Origin: Thraustochytrium sp. TN22
Lineage: Eukaryota; Sar; Bigyra; Thraustochytrida; Thraustochytriidae
Reading direction: 5' to 3'
Length of the DNA: 64,000 nt
Assembly: GCA_013306675.1 (NCBI GenBank)
Contig: JABLUY010000051.1
Span: forward strand, 99,226 to 163,225
Part shown: one piece after another, positions 31,620 through 41,804 of the stretch
Layout: each line of letters starts with the position of its first letter
How positions within the stretch are numbered: the stretch's first letter is position 1
The notes under the pieces: model-generated
Database searches by the model: none
The model's input: only the letters and a program-made list of their open reading frames with translations
What the model was told of the DNA's origin: nothing
Translations under genes and position numbers: made by a program

Positions 31620-32089
31620 CGCGCCGCGCGACCGTCTGTCTGCCGGGCGCCACGCGCCGCCGCGCCGCCGCGGCCGCCCACTGCGAGTGGGTGTGGCAGT
31701 GGGAATGGGAAAAACCCGGCCGCGTCCCTCGGGCAAGAGGATGGCAAGCCCCGGGTCGAAACGGCCGGCGAGCAGGCGGCCGGGCGCGCGTTGCGAAACC
31801 GGCGTGGGGGAGGTTTTGCCGGCGACGCGGGGAGTGCGGGGCGTGCGCGCGCGCCTCCTGGCGTGGCACGGAACTCTGCTGGCTAGCTAGCTAGGCCCAC
31901 TACTAGTTAGAGAGCTAGCTCAGATAGTAGAGAACTAAGTTGGTACTTCACTCCGTTGCTTGGCGCACGCCTCTGCCTTGCTGCGCCTAGACTCACATCA
32001 GGGACGTACGCTTGGGGCAGAATGGGCGCGCGCGTGCGTGGCGCTTGGCGTGCGCGAGGCGTCAAGCTCCTTCCATGCGAAAGGCTACG
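31620..32089. other. intergenic, divergent
   Basis: Upstream of the minus-strand LRR gene. The first 250 bp are GC-rich. Around 31880-31950 there is an AT-richer patch with repeated CTAG tetramers (GGCTAGCTAGCTAGGCC). No gene is supported. Confidence 0.4.
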
Positions 32090-33522
32090 TTTTCGCCTAC
32101 TAGGTTGACGGCAATGGAAACGACGCGCTGGCCATAGGCCAGGCTGCCGGTATTCAGGGCATGACGGTGTTCAGAACATGCCGGGAGCCACGACGGACAT
32201 TTCAGCCACGCTTGGGGCCGCAGCCATCATGGGCAACAGACTTTCGTATGGCGGCCACGTCCGCACCACGGAACTTCTCGAAGAAGCGTCGCTATGCGTG
32301 GGCCGTCAGTAGCTCGGCCGGCACCGGATCGGTGCACACGAGAAGCGACGGCGGCGACAATTCCGGCAGCGACGGCGCGAGTGGCAGCTACTCTTCCTCA
32401 GAATGCGACTTTGACCTGAGCTGGGCTGTGCAAGGCGACATGGTGACCTTCGGCATGCAGGGCGTGGCGCTGGGCTACGTGGCGCCGGGCGTGAACTCGG
32501 CCGGCGTGGCTTTTCGCGACAAGGGATTCGCGTTCGCGTGCTGGTTCGGGTCTAGCGGCTCGCCAGTACTGCACGTAGGCCAGTCGCAGTCAGAACCCGC
32601 TCAGCCCGTTGCCGTATCGAACGTGTCGGTGGTGGCGAGGTTGGCCTCGCGGACGAACGGCGTACCGTGCTGCGTGTTGGAGCTGGAAGCCACGACTTTC
32701 CCGCTGGACCTCACGTCGTAGCAGGCCATCTTCCTTGCGCTCAGCACTACATGGCCGGCGGCGACGTCGGATGCTCGTATCTGACGCACGACATGACGCG
32801 CGCTGGCTTCTCTACAGAGATCGCGGGCGGCGCGAGATTCCCGACTGTAACGAGCACGACCTTTTGACCCGATCCTCGTCGCCTCCGGCGCGGGATGCGT
32901 GCTGCTCGCTGGTCTTGTCGCCTTTCTGGTGACGCCGTCGCCTTCACAGCAGGTTAGCTACGTGGTGCAGAAGCCGCAACCCTCGAGGTACTACTACTAC
33001 TACCCGATGCAGGTCAGCCAATCTGCCTCGCGCCTGTCCACGTACGTGAGGAGCGCCTTTGGCGGCTCTCCTTCACCGCCATCGCCGCCTCCGCTACAGC
33101 AGCAAGAGCAGAGCAACAGCGATACATAGGAGGAGAGGAAGAGCAGCAGCCAGAGGAGATGCGAATGCAGGTCGAGGAGGACGGGCAGGCGAGTAGCTTC
33201 GGGTCGTGGGGTTGTACCTCGTACTACCCGACGCCAGGACGGAGAGGATCTTTCGCGTCTCGGGTCTGGGCGCGCGTCATGGGCGAGCGCGGCTGCGGCG
33301 GCTGCGGCGACGGCGATGACAACGCCGAGGTCGAGCCGACCTTCTTACGACGAGCCTGCCGGCGGCGGATACCAGCAGAACGGCTACGACAATCAGGCCG
33401 GCGGGTACCAGCGGAGCGGCTACGCCGATCCTCAGCGCGGCTGCGGCGGGACTGTTTGCTTCGGCGGCTTTCCTCCTCAGCAGCGCCCTCCGCAGGGTAC
33501 TATTGTGCATTCCTCGGACTAG
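32090..33522 (+). pseudogene. broken DOMON-like membrane protein gene
   Basis: Coherent protein sequence is spread over changing frames. From 32161 one frame encodes a Ser-rich stretch and a DOMON-like beta domain (DLSWAVQGDMVTFGMQG, GYVAPGVNS, SVVARLASRTNG), stops at 32719-32721, and continues past the stop (IFLALSTTWPAATS) to 32781. A second frame then carries LTHDMTRAGFSTEIAGGARF to 32867. The first frame resumes with a hydrophobic anchor (32872-32934) and a Tyr/Gln/Pro-rich tail to 33129. More Gly-Tyr-Gln repeats (GGYQQNGYDNQAGGYQRSGY) appear near 33351-33440. At least one stop and three frame changes are needed. It is either a decayed gene or, less likely, one with several small introns; DOMON is a tentative call. 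Confidence 0.45.
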
Positions 33523-33915
33523 GCCTACGGCCGTCGCAACTTCGGTGGTCCGCCTGTCTGACCGTGAGTTGCGGGCAGTTGCGGCCGAGCCCCGGGGACG
33601 ACCTCGTCGATGGTTTTGCACAGCGTCGCGATCCGGCCGCCAAGCGTGAGCGCCTCCGAGTCTGGCCGCGAGCATCTGATTCGGGCAGGCAGGCAGGCAG
33701 GCAGCCAGTCAGGCAGGTGAACACTGGGGAGGGCCTGATCCTGGCGATAGTTAAGATGTGGTGAATGTTCAGGTGATTGAAGTTGCTGCGCTGTTTGTCT
33801 GTCAGTATCAGTGATGATTGACGAGCGCGCACAGAATCGTCGTTGCTTCGAGTCGGCGATCAAAGCGCAAAGTTCGCTCTCCGTCGCGACGCGACGCGAC
33901 GCGACGAGACGCGGG
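33523..33915. other. intergenic with (GGCA)n and (GCGAC)n repeats
   Basis: It contains a GGCA tetranucleotide run at about 33684-33704 and a GCGAC pentamer run at about 33889-33910, directly before the start at 33916. An in-frame ATG at 33814 would add 34 residues through the pentamer run and is not preferred. Confidence 0.5.
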
Positions 33916-35538
33916 ATGGCGAGCGCGGGCGCAGGCGCGAAGGCGGGCGTGCGCAGCGGCGGCGCGGGCGCGGGCGCGGCGCCGCCGGCGCCCGTGGCGG
34001 CGGGCTCGAGGGCGGCGGGCGGCATGGCGAACCGCATGGCGGGCCAGGACGCCGGCCAGGGCGAGGTGGTGCTGCAGGCCGAGGCGCTCTCGAGCGTGGG
34101 CGCGCTCAGCAGGCATCTGGCGGCCAGGGAGCTGGCCGAGGCGCTGCGCAAACTCGTGGGCTCGCAGCGCAGCGCTGGGTTGGATGAGTCCGCGGATGCG
34201 GAGGAGGCGGCAGGCGACGATCCGGCCGGCTCCGCGGCAGCAGGCTCGGAGGCGGCCGCGGCTGCGGCTGGGCGCGGGTCGCACCGGTCGACGGCGGCGC
34301 TCGAGTGCATCCGGCGGCTGCAGATGGATCCGCGGCAGCGCTCCTTTGACGAGACGATGCGTGGGCTTCCGACCGAGGTGGTGATGGAGGTGCTGGAGAT
34401 CCAGAGCGCGCGCGGCGATCTCGTGCCTGCAGGGGCTAGGCGCGAGCTGATGGAGCGCTTCGAGTCAACGCATGCCGACAAAGCGGACGCGGCGGCCGTG
34501 TACGAGGAGCTGCGGCCCGTGCTGGATACGTTGGCGCCGCTGCGTGCCGACGCGCTCCTGGACGTTTGCTCCATGCTGCGCTCGTGCCGCCACGACGACC
34601 GCGGGCTGGCGGCCGAGTGGGCTGGTCGCTTCTTGCTTCTCGGCATGTACGGCGATGAGCCGGTGCGCTCGTTCCGCCAGGTGCGCGCGGCTCGCGATGT
34701 GCTGCGCGTGCTGGTGGAACGGCACGGCGTGGACGCCGAGGAGGGCGCGATGCTCCTCGGCAGCCCTCCGGCCTCAATGGCGGACGACGGCTCCTTCGCG
34801 GAGGGCGGTGCGCGCAATCGCGATGCCAGCGAGCCGGAGTCGGCTGCCGCGCTCTCAAGCTCGGTGGCGCCCCCAGCGATGCAGGACCCCAGCGCCGCGG
34901 GCTCGGCTGCCCCCATCGCCGCTGCCGCCGCCGGGAGTGGCAGCAGCGTGACGCGCAAGAAGTCGCGTCATAATTGGTTCTCCTCGCTGCGCTCCAAGGT
35001 TCGCGGCCGTGGCAGCGGTTCGAATCATACCGGCGCCGGAAGCGCATCGTCCACTGGCTCAGCGCAGGGCCCGCCCAGGGTTCGCGCGCAGGACTTGCCG
35101 GTCACGCACCGCCTCAGCATCCAGGACCACGCCAACTTGTTCGCCAAGGAAGCGCGCAGCGTGGAGCAGCTCATACAGGTGTACGGCCGTGCACCGCCGC
35201 CGGCGCCCCCGGGCCAGGTGTTGCGGTCGCAGCTCCTCACTGGCAGCATGAGTATGAGCGCCGCGCACCACCGGAGGCACTCTTCGCTGGGGCTCCGTGA
35301 CTCGCCTAGCGCCGCCGGTGCCGGCGCCCCGGCGCCCGGCACTGCGGCGCCAGCTGGAGCTGGTAGTGGTGGCAGAGGCGCCGCGAGCGGCGCTGCGGCT
35401 GCCTCCAACCTGCATGATGGCGAGGCCACGGACGACGAGGCCATCGTGCGCCGCCGCTCCATGTCGCTTTCCGAGGTGGACCGCATGAAGAGCAGCGGCG
35501 AGGACTTGGCTACTGCGGATCTGCTCGATGTCCTATGA
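33916..35538 (+). CDS. unknown protein, helical core with disordered flanks
   Basis: 540 residues from the ATG at 33916. The N-terminal 40 residues are Ala/Gly-rich. A helical core spans about 55-310 (GLPTEVVMEVLEIQSARGDLV, LRPVLDTLAPLRADALLDVC, AARDVLRVLVERHGVD). The C-terminal 220 residues are Ser/Gly/Ala-rich and probably disordered, with basic phosphorylatable motifs (VTRKKSRHNWFSSLRSK, RRRSMSLSE). The acidic-basic alternation and Ser-rich tail suggest a regulated cytosolic scaffold. I do not recognise the family. A faint likeness of the second core helix pair to RhoGAP lacks the catalytic Arg motif, so I do not use that name. Confidence 0.7.
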   Translation: MASAGAGAKAGVRSGGAGAGAAPPAPVAAGSRAAGGMANRMAGQDAGQGEVVLQAEALSSVGALSRHLAARELAEALRKLVGSQRSAGLDESADAEEAAGDDPAGSAAAGSEAAAAAAGRGSHRSTAALECIRRLQMDPRQRSFDETMRGLPTEVVMEVLEIQSARGDLVPAGARRELMERFESTHADKADAAAVYEELRPVLDTLAPLRADALLDVCSMLRSCRHDDRGLAAEWAGRFLLLGMYGDEPVRSFRQVRAARDVLRVLVERHGVDAEEGAMLLGSPPASMADDGSFAEGGARNRDASEPESAAALSSSVAPPAMQDPSAAGSAAPIAAAAAGSGSSVTRKKSRHNWFSSLRSKVRGRGSGSNHTGAGSASSTGSAQGPPRVRAQDLPVTHRLSIQDHANLFAKEARSVEQLIQVYGRAPPPAPPGQVLRSQLLTGSMSMSAAHHRRHSSLGLRDSPSAAGAGAPAPGTAAPAGAGSGGRGAASGAAAASNLHDGEATDDEAIVRRRSMSLSEVDRMKSSGEDLATADLLDVL

Positions 35539-36142
35539 TTTGATGCGGCCGGCCCGGCGGCCATGATAATTCTGAAGATGCTGACGACGGGCGGTGATGA
35601 GCTTACTGTTCTAACCAACTTACCTAAAGTTAAGAATGGTACCCTGACGCACGCGTGACGATTATGGCGGCCTTGGGAGAGCGCAAGCACGAAGCGCGCC
35701 TCACCTTGGCATTTGCCTTGACTTGTGCTTAAAAACCACGACTTGCGCCTCGGCATTCGGTTTGGCTTGCGCCCACGCCCTGCCGACCAGTCTTACAGTG
35801 CTTCAAGTGCCTTTCCTCACTCACGTAGGCGTAAGTTATGTCGTAGGCTAGCAGGCGTACATCATGTAAGTTAAGTAAGGCATGGAGGCTTTCGTGGCCC
35901 CGTTCTGACTCTGACATGACGCCGCGCCACCAAAGACCTGTGCCGCCGCCGCCGCCGCCACCGCCAGTCGCTCTCTCTGTGTTACTTAGACACGACGAGC
36001 AAACGCAGAAGCGCAACGCGACACTCGCGCGCGCGCGCGGCGCGAGCACGTGGGAGAGAGGCGGCGGCACAACGGGAGCGGGAGCTTGAGAAGAAGGGGC
36101 GGCAGAGCTCGGGCAGGGAGCAGCGGGGCCGCGGCGGGCGCG
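35539..36142. other. intergenic, lower GC
   Basis: No gene is supported. The sequence is markedly less GC-rich between 35540 and 35980 and contains a (GCC)n tract near 35941-35965. The final 100 bp are purine-rich and lead to the dihydrouridine synthase start. Confidence 0.4.
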
Positions 36143-37660
36143 ATGGCGCCCGCAAGCAAGTGCGCGGCGCAGCTCTTGGGCCTGCCGACGACACAGGTGA
36201 TGCTGGCGCCCATGGTGGACGCGAGCGAGCTGGCGTTCCGGCAGCTGTGCCGGCGGTACGGCGCGAAGGTGTGCTGGACGCCGATGCTGCACGCGCGGCT
36301 GTTCTGCGATATCGAAGCGTACCGCAAGGAGAAATTCACGACAACAGCGACGGACCGGCCGCTTGTGGTCCAGTTCTGCGGCCACGACAAGGACGTCCTG
36401 CTACGCGCAGCGCGCATGGTAGAGGACCAGTGCGATTGCATCGACCTCAACCTGGGCTGCCCGCAGGACATTGCTCGCAGGGGCCGGTACGGCGCCTTCC
36501 TCATGGAGGAGATGGACCTGCTGGAGGAGATCGTCGCGCACCTCTCGTCGAACCTGTCGGTGCCGGTCTCGTGCAAGATCCGCATCTTTCCGGAGCTGGA
36601 GCGCACGCTAGAGCTGGCGCGGCGGCTCGAGGCGAGCGGCTGCACTTTGCTGACTGTGCACGGGCGCACCAAGGAGCAGAACAAGCAGAACCGCGGGGAC
36701 GCCGACTGGGACACCATCCGTCGCGTCAAGGAGGCGGTGGGCATTCCGGTGGTGGCCAACGGGAGCATCGGCACGCGCGAGGACGTGAAGCGCTGCCTGG
36801 CAGCGACCACGGCCGACGGCGTCATGTCTGCAGAGGCTCTTCTGGAGAACCCGGCGCTCTGCTTGCCCGTGGGCGAGCGCATGCCGGACCCGCTGCACAT
36901 GGCCCGGGAGTACCTGGACCTGGCTGTACAATACGAGGAGTCGCCGCGGATCGCCCGGCCGCACATTTTCAAGATGCTGCACGGCATGTTCGACGTGCAC
37001 CTGGATCTGCGCGAGGCCTTTGACGCGACCAGCTGCTCTGACGGCGCGGAGTGGTTCGAGGCCGCCCGCGCGTGCCTGGACAAGGCGGATGCGCTGCACA
37101 CCGCGCGCGAGGGCGAGGGCGGTGCTGCCTGTCAGGCGATCCGCTGTCGCACGCAGCAGGCTGGCCTCGGCGCAGGCTACGACCGCCACCTGCATCGCAA
37201 CCCGGACCTGTACTTTGTGGACCCGGAATCCGGCAAGACCAAGGCCCTCGGCGTTGCGCAGAACTCGAAGAGCGCCGTCGCGCTCGACCGGGCGCTTCGC
37301 AAGCTCCGCCGTCGCCGTGGCAAGCTGGCGAGTCAGATGAGCTTCGCGCGGCGATCCTTCAAGCTCGGCCGCATGTCACAAGAGGATCTCGACCAGAGGG
37401 CCGCGGATGCGGACATGCTGCAAAAGAGAATCCAGATCTCGCTTGAGAAGCTCGAGAAGCTTGGGCCCGACACTCCTGACCTCGACAACCTCATCGCCGA
37501 GGCCACCAAGGACTACGATGCCAGCTCGCGGGTTGATCCTGGTAGCGCTCGCGCATCCAAGCGCGCGCGGGTTGACTCCGGTGACCAGCAGCAGGCGCAG
37601 GAGGGGCAGGACAAGTCCAAGAAGGAGGCCAAGCAGGGCGAGGCCGGCGTTTCGGGCTGA
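36143..37660 (+). CDS. DUS1: tRNA-dihydrouridine synthase, DUS1-like
   Basis: 505 residues. Predicted FMN-dependent tRNA-dihydrouridine synthase of the Dus1 class, which reduces uridines in the D-loop of cytoplasmic tRNAs. The TIM-barrel motifs are in order: LAPMVDASELAFRQLCRRYG near residue 20; VVQFCGHD near 75; DLNLGCPQ near 103 with the catalytic Cys, followed by RRGRYGAFLMEE; SCKIRIF near 145; LTVHGRTKEQ near 170; VVANGSIGT near 203. The C-terminal 200 residues extend past the catalytic domain, with a charged helical segment (LRKLRRRRGKLASQM) and a Lys/Gln-rich tail that could aid tRNA or nuclear binding. Start chosen at the ATG in GCGCGATGG. Family assignment is strong. Confidence 0.93.
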   Translation: MAPASKCAAQLLGLPTTQVMLAPMVDASELAFRQLCRRYGAKVCWTPMLHARLFCDIEAYRKEKFTTTATDRPLVVQFCGHDKDVLLRAARMVEDQCDCIDLNLGCPQDIARRGRYGAFLMEEMDLLEEIVAHLSSNLSVPVSCKIRIFPELERTLELARRLEASGCTLLTVHGRTKEQNKQNRGDADWDTIRRVKEAVGIPVVANGSIGTREDVKRCLAATTADGVMSAEALLENPALCLPVGERMPDPLHMAREYLDLAVQYEESPRIARPHIFKMLHGMFDVHLDLREAFDATSCSDGAEWFEAARACLDKADALHTAREGEGGAACQAIRCRTQQAGLGAGYDRHLHRNPDLYFVDPESGKTKALGVAQNSKSAVALDRALRKLRRRRGKLASQMSFARRSFKLGRMSQEDLDQRAADADMLQKRIQISLEKLEKLGPDTPDLDNLIAEATKDYDASSRVDPGSARASKRARVDSGDQQQAQEGQDKSKKEAKQGEAGVSG

Positions 37661-38639
37661 GACCTTGTTGTTTCGAGCGCTGGGAGCCTTCATTTGCTTT
37701 CGCCAAGACCTTGCTTCGAACGAGACAAGCGGTCATGTATGGATACCAAGGCAAGGCTGGAAATTTTGATCAACGTCTTTCGATGGCGGAGAGCTGAGCT
37801 TTCTTTTCTTTTCTTTTTTTGCCTCTGTTCAGTTTCAAGAAAAGTGGAATGCGGCGTTCGGAGCTCTTGAAGCTACTTCCAGCCATGCTCCTGATTCTCG
37901 CTGCTCTTGCCTTTCCTTTCCCGGATGACACCGAACTCCCTCATGCCAACTCCGCCACTTGGATGTCGTCCTCGATGACGACAAGGTGCAAGCCAGGAGC
38001 CACACGGCCGCGCGCAACGACTTTATTTAGAATTCGAAGGTTGCACGCTGCACGGCCGGCTCTCTCACACAATACGTTGGGTGATGCACGACACGACTCC
38101 GCGCCCGCGCATCCGCACTCCGCGCCCGTGCATCCGCGCGTGTCCTTGGCGGTCCGTCCCGCATCTTTTCGCCTTTCTACCTTGTCTACGACCGCGAAGT
38201 TGGATCAAATCTCGCCCCTTTTGCAAATACCACATAAATCTGTCGATCCCGCTCGTTCAAGCAATTCGCAAATACAACAGAGTCGCATACGGCACAGCGC
38301 CGGCGCAACGATTGAGCAGAAAGCGGCGTCCGGTAACTCGGACTCGGACGTCGAGTGTCCCAACGGACAAGTGAGCTCAAGACCCACACGAAGCTTTGGT
38401 AGAAGCTGCTAGCTCAAAGTGCGCGCATTCCAGCAGGACGCCGCGGACAGCCGCCAGCGGCGCGGCCCGGGCCCAGGCCGGGGTCCACGCCGCAACGGAC
38501 TGGTCTTCCATTTTGGTCTGAAAAAAAGCGCGCGAGCAGCTTCGGAACGATCGTAGCCTTCTTTTCACGAGTTGGGCCTCCGCATCCGAGATGGCAACAG
38601 CAGACCTTCATCGCAGCACGGCGCGAGGGTTCTCGCGCC
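37661..38639. other. intergenic, lower GC, one doubtful small ORF
   Basis: Less GC-rich than average, with a TTCTTTTC tract near 37799-37820. An ORF from the ATG at 37849 to 38412 starts with a signal-peptide-like stretch (LLKLLPAMLLILAALAFPF) but then becomes compositionally random; I regard it as unproven. The region after 38420 is the leader of the ankyrin gene. Confidence 0.4.
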
Positions 38640-39830
38640 ATGGAGGTGGGCAGCTGGGCGCTGCCCGGCCAGGTGCCGGAGAGCGAGGAGAGCGCGCGAG
38701 AGAGGCGTGACGACGGTCCAAGCGGCTGGACTTTCAAGCAAGACAGGCTCCGACGGCCGTGGCCGGGGTCCGCGGCCCGGCACGCCGCCTGCGACGCCTC
38801 AGGTTCTCCAGCGTCGACTCCGTCTTCGCCCGGAAAGATAAACCATGCAGGGCTCGCCACGCCGCCCCTCGAGCGCGGCGCTGGGGACGAGGAGGCGAGG
38901 TTCGCCAAGCTCCTGCGAGTGGACCCGGTCGCGGCGCGGGCGGAGCTGCGACAGCTGAACGTGAATCGCGCCTGGGTGTTGCAGGCCGTGGTGGACGCGC
39001 GCGACGGCGCGACGCTCGAGGTGTTGTTGCAAGACCCGCGGTTCAAGCCGGGCGACGCGCTCAGCAGGGCGCTTATTGACGTCGCGGGCCGCGGCGACGC
39101 GTGGCGCGACGTGGTGTACGCGTTGCTGCAGGACGCGCGGTGCGACCCGACGCTGCACGATGACGCCGCGCTGCTGCGCGCCGTGGCGGCAGGCGCCGAG
39201 GACGTTGTGGCGCTCGTGCTGTGCTCGCGCGCCGTGAACGCGGCGACGCGCGAGAACCTGGCTTTGCGCTTGGCGAGCGAGGCCGGCCACGCACGGATCG
39301 TGGACGGGCTGCTGTGGCGCGGCAGCCCCGCGGGCGAGCCAGCTCAGGAGCCATTATTGCTGGCGGCCTCGCGCGGCCATGCCGACGTCGTGCGTTTGCT
39401 CGTGCAGCACGGAGAAGGCCCTGCGGACCCGGCGGCGCGTGACCAGCTCGCGCTGCTCAGCGCCGCGCACCACGGCCACGCCGAGGTGGTCCGCGTGCTG
39501 CTGGGCGACGCGCGCTGCGACCCCTGCGCGGACCGGCAGGCTGCGCTGCGCGCGGCGGCGGCCGGCGGCCACCTAGACGTCCTGGGCGTCCTGCTGCAGG
39601 ACGCCCGCGTCGACGCCGCGCGCGACGGCCACGAGGCGCTTTGCCTGGCTCTGCGCCATGGCCGTGCCCGCTGCGCGCGGCTGCTGGCCAAGGCCGCCCG
39701 CGTCTCGCCGCGCCGCTTCGCGCGCGACCCGCGCGTGCGCACGCCGTCGCCGCCGCCGCCGCTCGTGGCGGACCTGGCCGGCCTCGCTGTGCCGCGCCGC
39801 TTGCTCGCGCGCATGGGTGTCAGGACGTGA
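38640..39830 (+). CDS. ankyrin-repeat protein
   Basis: 396 residues from the first ATG in frame. Residues 1-75 are charged and low in structure. From about 80 to 350 the protein is a series of about eight ankyrin-type helix pairs, with clear motifs such as PLLLAASRGHADVVRLLVQH, LALLSAAHHGHAEVVRVLLG and ALRAAAAGGHLDVLGVLLQD. The earlier repeats are more divergent (ALLRAVAAGAEDVVALVLCS). A short Pro/Arg-rich tail closes the protein. No enzymatic domain is visible, so it is likely a protein-interaction scaffold. It resembles the long, cysteine-containing ankyrin arrays common in protist and giant-virus genomes, but nothing here indicates viral origin. Confidence 0.85.
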   Translation: MEVGSWALPGQVPESEESARERRDDGPSGWTFKQDRLRRPWPGSAARHAACDASGSPASTPSSPGKINHAGLATPPLERGAGDEEARFAKLLRVDPVAARAELRQLNVNRAWVLQAVVDARDGATLEVLLQDPRFKPGDALSRALIDVAGRGDAWRDVVYALLQDARCDPTLHDDAALLRAVAAGAEDVVALVLCSRAVNAATRENLALRLASEAGHARIVDGLLWRGSPAGEPAQEPLLLAASRGHADVVRLLVQHGEGPADPAARDQLALLSAAHHGHAEVVRVLLGDARCDPCADRQAALRAAAAGGHLDVLGVLLQDARVDAARDGHEALCLALRHGRARCARLLAKAARVSPRRFARDPRVRTPSPPPPLVADLAGLAVPRRLLARMGVRT

Positions 39831-40855
39831 CCGATCTCGCTGTCGCTGACAGGACCAGAGCCGAGCCCGGCCGCGCCAACGCAGCAGCGCGCGCTGCGCT
39901 GCGCTGCGCTGCGCTGCGCTGCGCCGCGCCGGCCGCGCCGCGCCGCGCCGCGCCGCGTTGCCTTGCGTTGCGCTGCCTTGCGCCGCACCGGCAGGCACTG
40001 GCGGCGCAGTCGCGGCGCAGGACCTGGATTTTATTGTGTTTCCTTTCCTCTCCCACTGTCCTCTCAGTCAGCGCCACTGGCAGCCGTTCAAGTTGGAAGC
40101 GGCCGCGAACGAGGGCGGCGCCGTCGCAAAGATTTGCGCGCGCGAGAGGCAGCTCACGAGCCTTGCGACAAGATTGACGACGGCCGCGGGAGGCGCTGTG
40201 GTGTTTGCCCTCTCGTTTGCGCAGCGCGCGGCGCCACGCGCGGGCGCAAGCGCGGCCCTGTGTACTCCACTCTAGCTAGTAGCCTAGCTCGCTCTCAGGC
40301 TGGCCGAAGAATTCGAAATGAAAGATACGAATGCATACGAATGCCGCCGGCCGCTGCCGGTCCACGCTCGCGGCTCGCCGCGCCCGTGAGCGCGGCGCGG
40401 CGCTCGCTGGCGTCGTCGTCCGCCGCCGCGCCGGCCCCGGCCCCGGCCGCTGCCCGCGCCCAGGCCCGGCGGCCGGCTGGCTGCTGCCGCGCGGCGACGG
40501 TCGGACGACGGCCTCGGTCAGTCTGCCTGCTAAGCTTGCCCGTGCGGCGTGCCGCGTGCGCCTCTGCCTCCGCCGGGCCGGGCGGCGCGGCCTTCGCGCG
40601 GCGACTCGGAGCCAGGCACTGGAGGCGCTGCCAGGAGGCCGGGCGGCCAAGTTCGCACAGCGGGTCGCCGCGGCGGCGCAAATCGAGGTCTCGCGTCCTC
40701 CAGGCAGGCCACAGTTCTTCGCGCCTCTCGCCGCCCTCGAATCCCAGCTGAGCTGAGTTCGTCGCCAAAGCCTGCGCAGCGCCGCGGCCAGCGATCACGA
40801 GCGAGAGCAAGCGGCCAGCGAGAGAGCGCGAAAGCGAGGGCCCTCGCAGCGCCGC

Positions 40856-40897
40856 GCTTTGCTTTGATTTGCTTTGCTTTGCTTTGCTTTGCTTTGC
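40856..40897 (+). repeat. (GCTTT)n pentanucleotide repeat
   Basis: About eight copies of GCTTT with one interruption (GATTT near 40866). It is an unusually AT-rich island in otherwise extreme GC sequence. Confidence 0.85.
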
Positions 40898-41760
40898 ATC
40901 CTGCCTCAGCTGCCTGCCAGTGCCTGCCTGCTGACTTAACATAAGTCTGACTAGCTAGGTAGGCGAGCCTACTGGCGGACTTGGGCGGCGCGGCGCCGTA
41001 GGACAGGCAGGCAGGCAGGCAGGGAGGCGAGCGAGGCGAGGCGCGCGGGCAGACAGACCGTGAACGCGAGCGAGCGCGGCGCAGGAGCGGCGCGCGGCGG
41101 GCGAGCGCGGGCGCGGGCGCGAGCGCGGGCGCGCGGGCGGGCGGGCCCCGGAAGGCGCAGAAAGCGGCGCGAGCGGAGCGGAGCGGAGGAGGCAGGCGGC
41201 AAAGAGGCAGGCAGGCAGGCAGCAGGCAGGCAGGGCACTTGCGCGGCGGCGCGCAAGTGCGGCGAGCGCGCAAAGCGCAGTGGCGGCGGCGCGCGCAAGG
41301 GCGCCCGCGCGGAATAGGCGACTTGCGGCGGCGCGGCGCGAGGCGCGGCTGCGCGGAATTCAAATTTGAAAGGCCAGGCCAGGCCAGGCGGGCCGGCGAG
41401 GCGAGGCGAGGCGAGGCGAGAGGGCGGCGGCAGGCAGCAGGCAGGCGCGCGCGCCGCGCCGACCCGCGCCGACCCGCGCCCGCGCGAGCCACCCCTCCCC
41501 CCCCGCCGCTCCCCGGCGCGCGCGCGCCAGGGCGAGCGCCGCGCGCGAGCAGCCGCGGGCGAGCATCGCCCGCCGCGGCGAGGGCGCGCCCTGTGCGAGC
41601 AGCGCGAGCAGAGCGGCCAGGGTGCCGCGGGCTGCGCCGAGGAGCGCGCGCGCGCGCGCTCGCGGAGGCGAGGGAGAGGCGGCCTGCGCGGCGCTTCCCC
41701 ACCCCGCGCTAGCTGAGCTGAGCTGAGAGCTGCGGCCCGCGCGGTGGTCGCCGGCAGGCC

Positions 41761-41790
<30 letters not shown>
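41761..41790 (+). repeat. (GGCA)n next to a start codon
   Basis: Seven clean GGCA units, 14 bp upstream of the ATG at 41805, so almost certainly inside the 5' UTR of the BTB gene. Confidence 0.9.
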
Positions 41791-41791
<1 letters not shown>

Positions 41792-41804
41792 GCGCACGCG
41801 CGGC

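Larger units (their letters stand above)
39831..41804. other. repeat-rich, extremely GC-rich intergenic region
   Basis: About 2 kb with no supported gene, although many long ORFs arise from the GC bias. Repeats include (GCGCT)n at 39890-39923, (GCCGC)n at 39934-39957, (GCTTT)n at 40856-40897, (GGCA)n at 41003-41024, 41206-41234 and 41761-41790, and (GGCGA)n near 41395-41420. The last one ends 15 bp before the BTB gene's ATG. Confidence 0.6.

Noticed and set aside
34400-34750. RhoGAP-like helices in the unknown Ala/Gly-rich protein
   Set aside because: The catalytic Arg motif is absent and the similarity is limited to leucine spacing.
35015-35035. GGTTCGAATC, a tRNA B-box-like match
   Set aside because: It lies inside a coding region, the T-stem does not pair, and no A-box or acceptor stem is found. 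A similar match near 60950 on the minus strand (GTTCGAGTC) also lacks pairing stems.
38205-38387. Short minus-strand ORF with several CxxC-like pairs, resembling a zinc ribbon
   Set aside because: Only 60 codons, spacing does not fit a known zinc fold, and it overlaps another doubtful ORF.
37849-38412. ORF with signal-peptide-like start after the dihydrouridine synthase
   Set aside because: After the hydrophobic stretch the sequence is compositionally random and no family is recognisable; left as unproven.
39831-41804. Several 100-390-codon ORFs on both strands in the repeat-rich gap
   Set aside because: They consist of Arg/Ala/Gly/Pro runs from simple repeats and show no domains.
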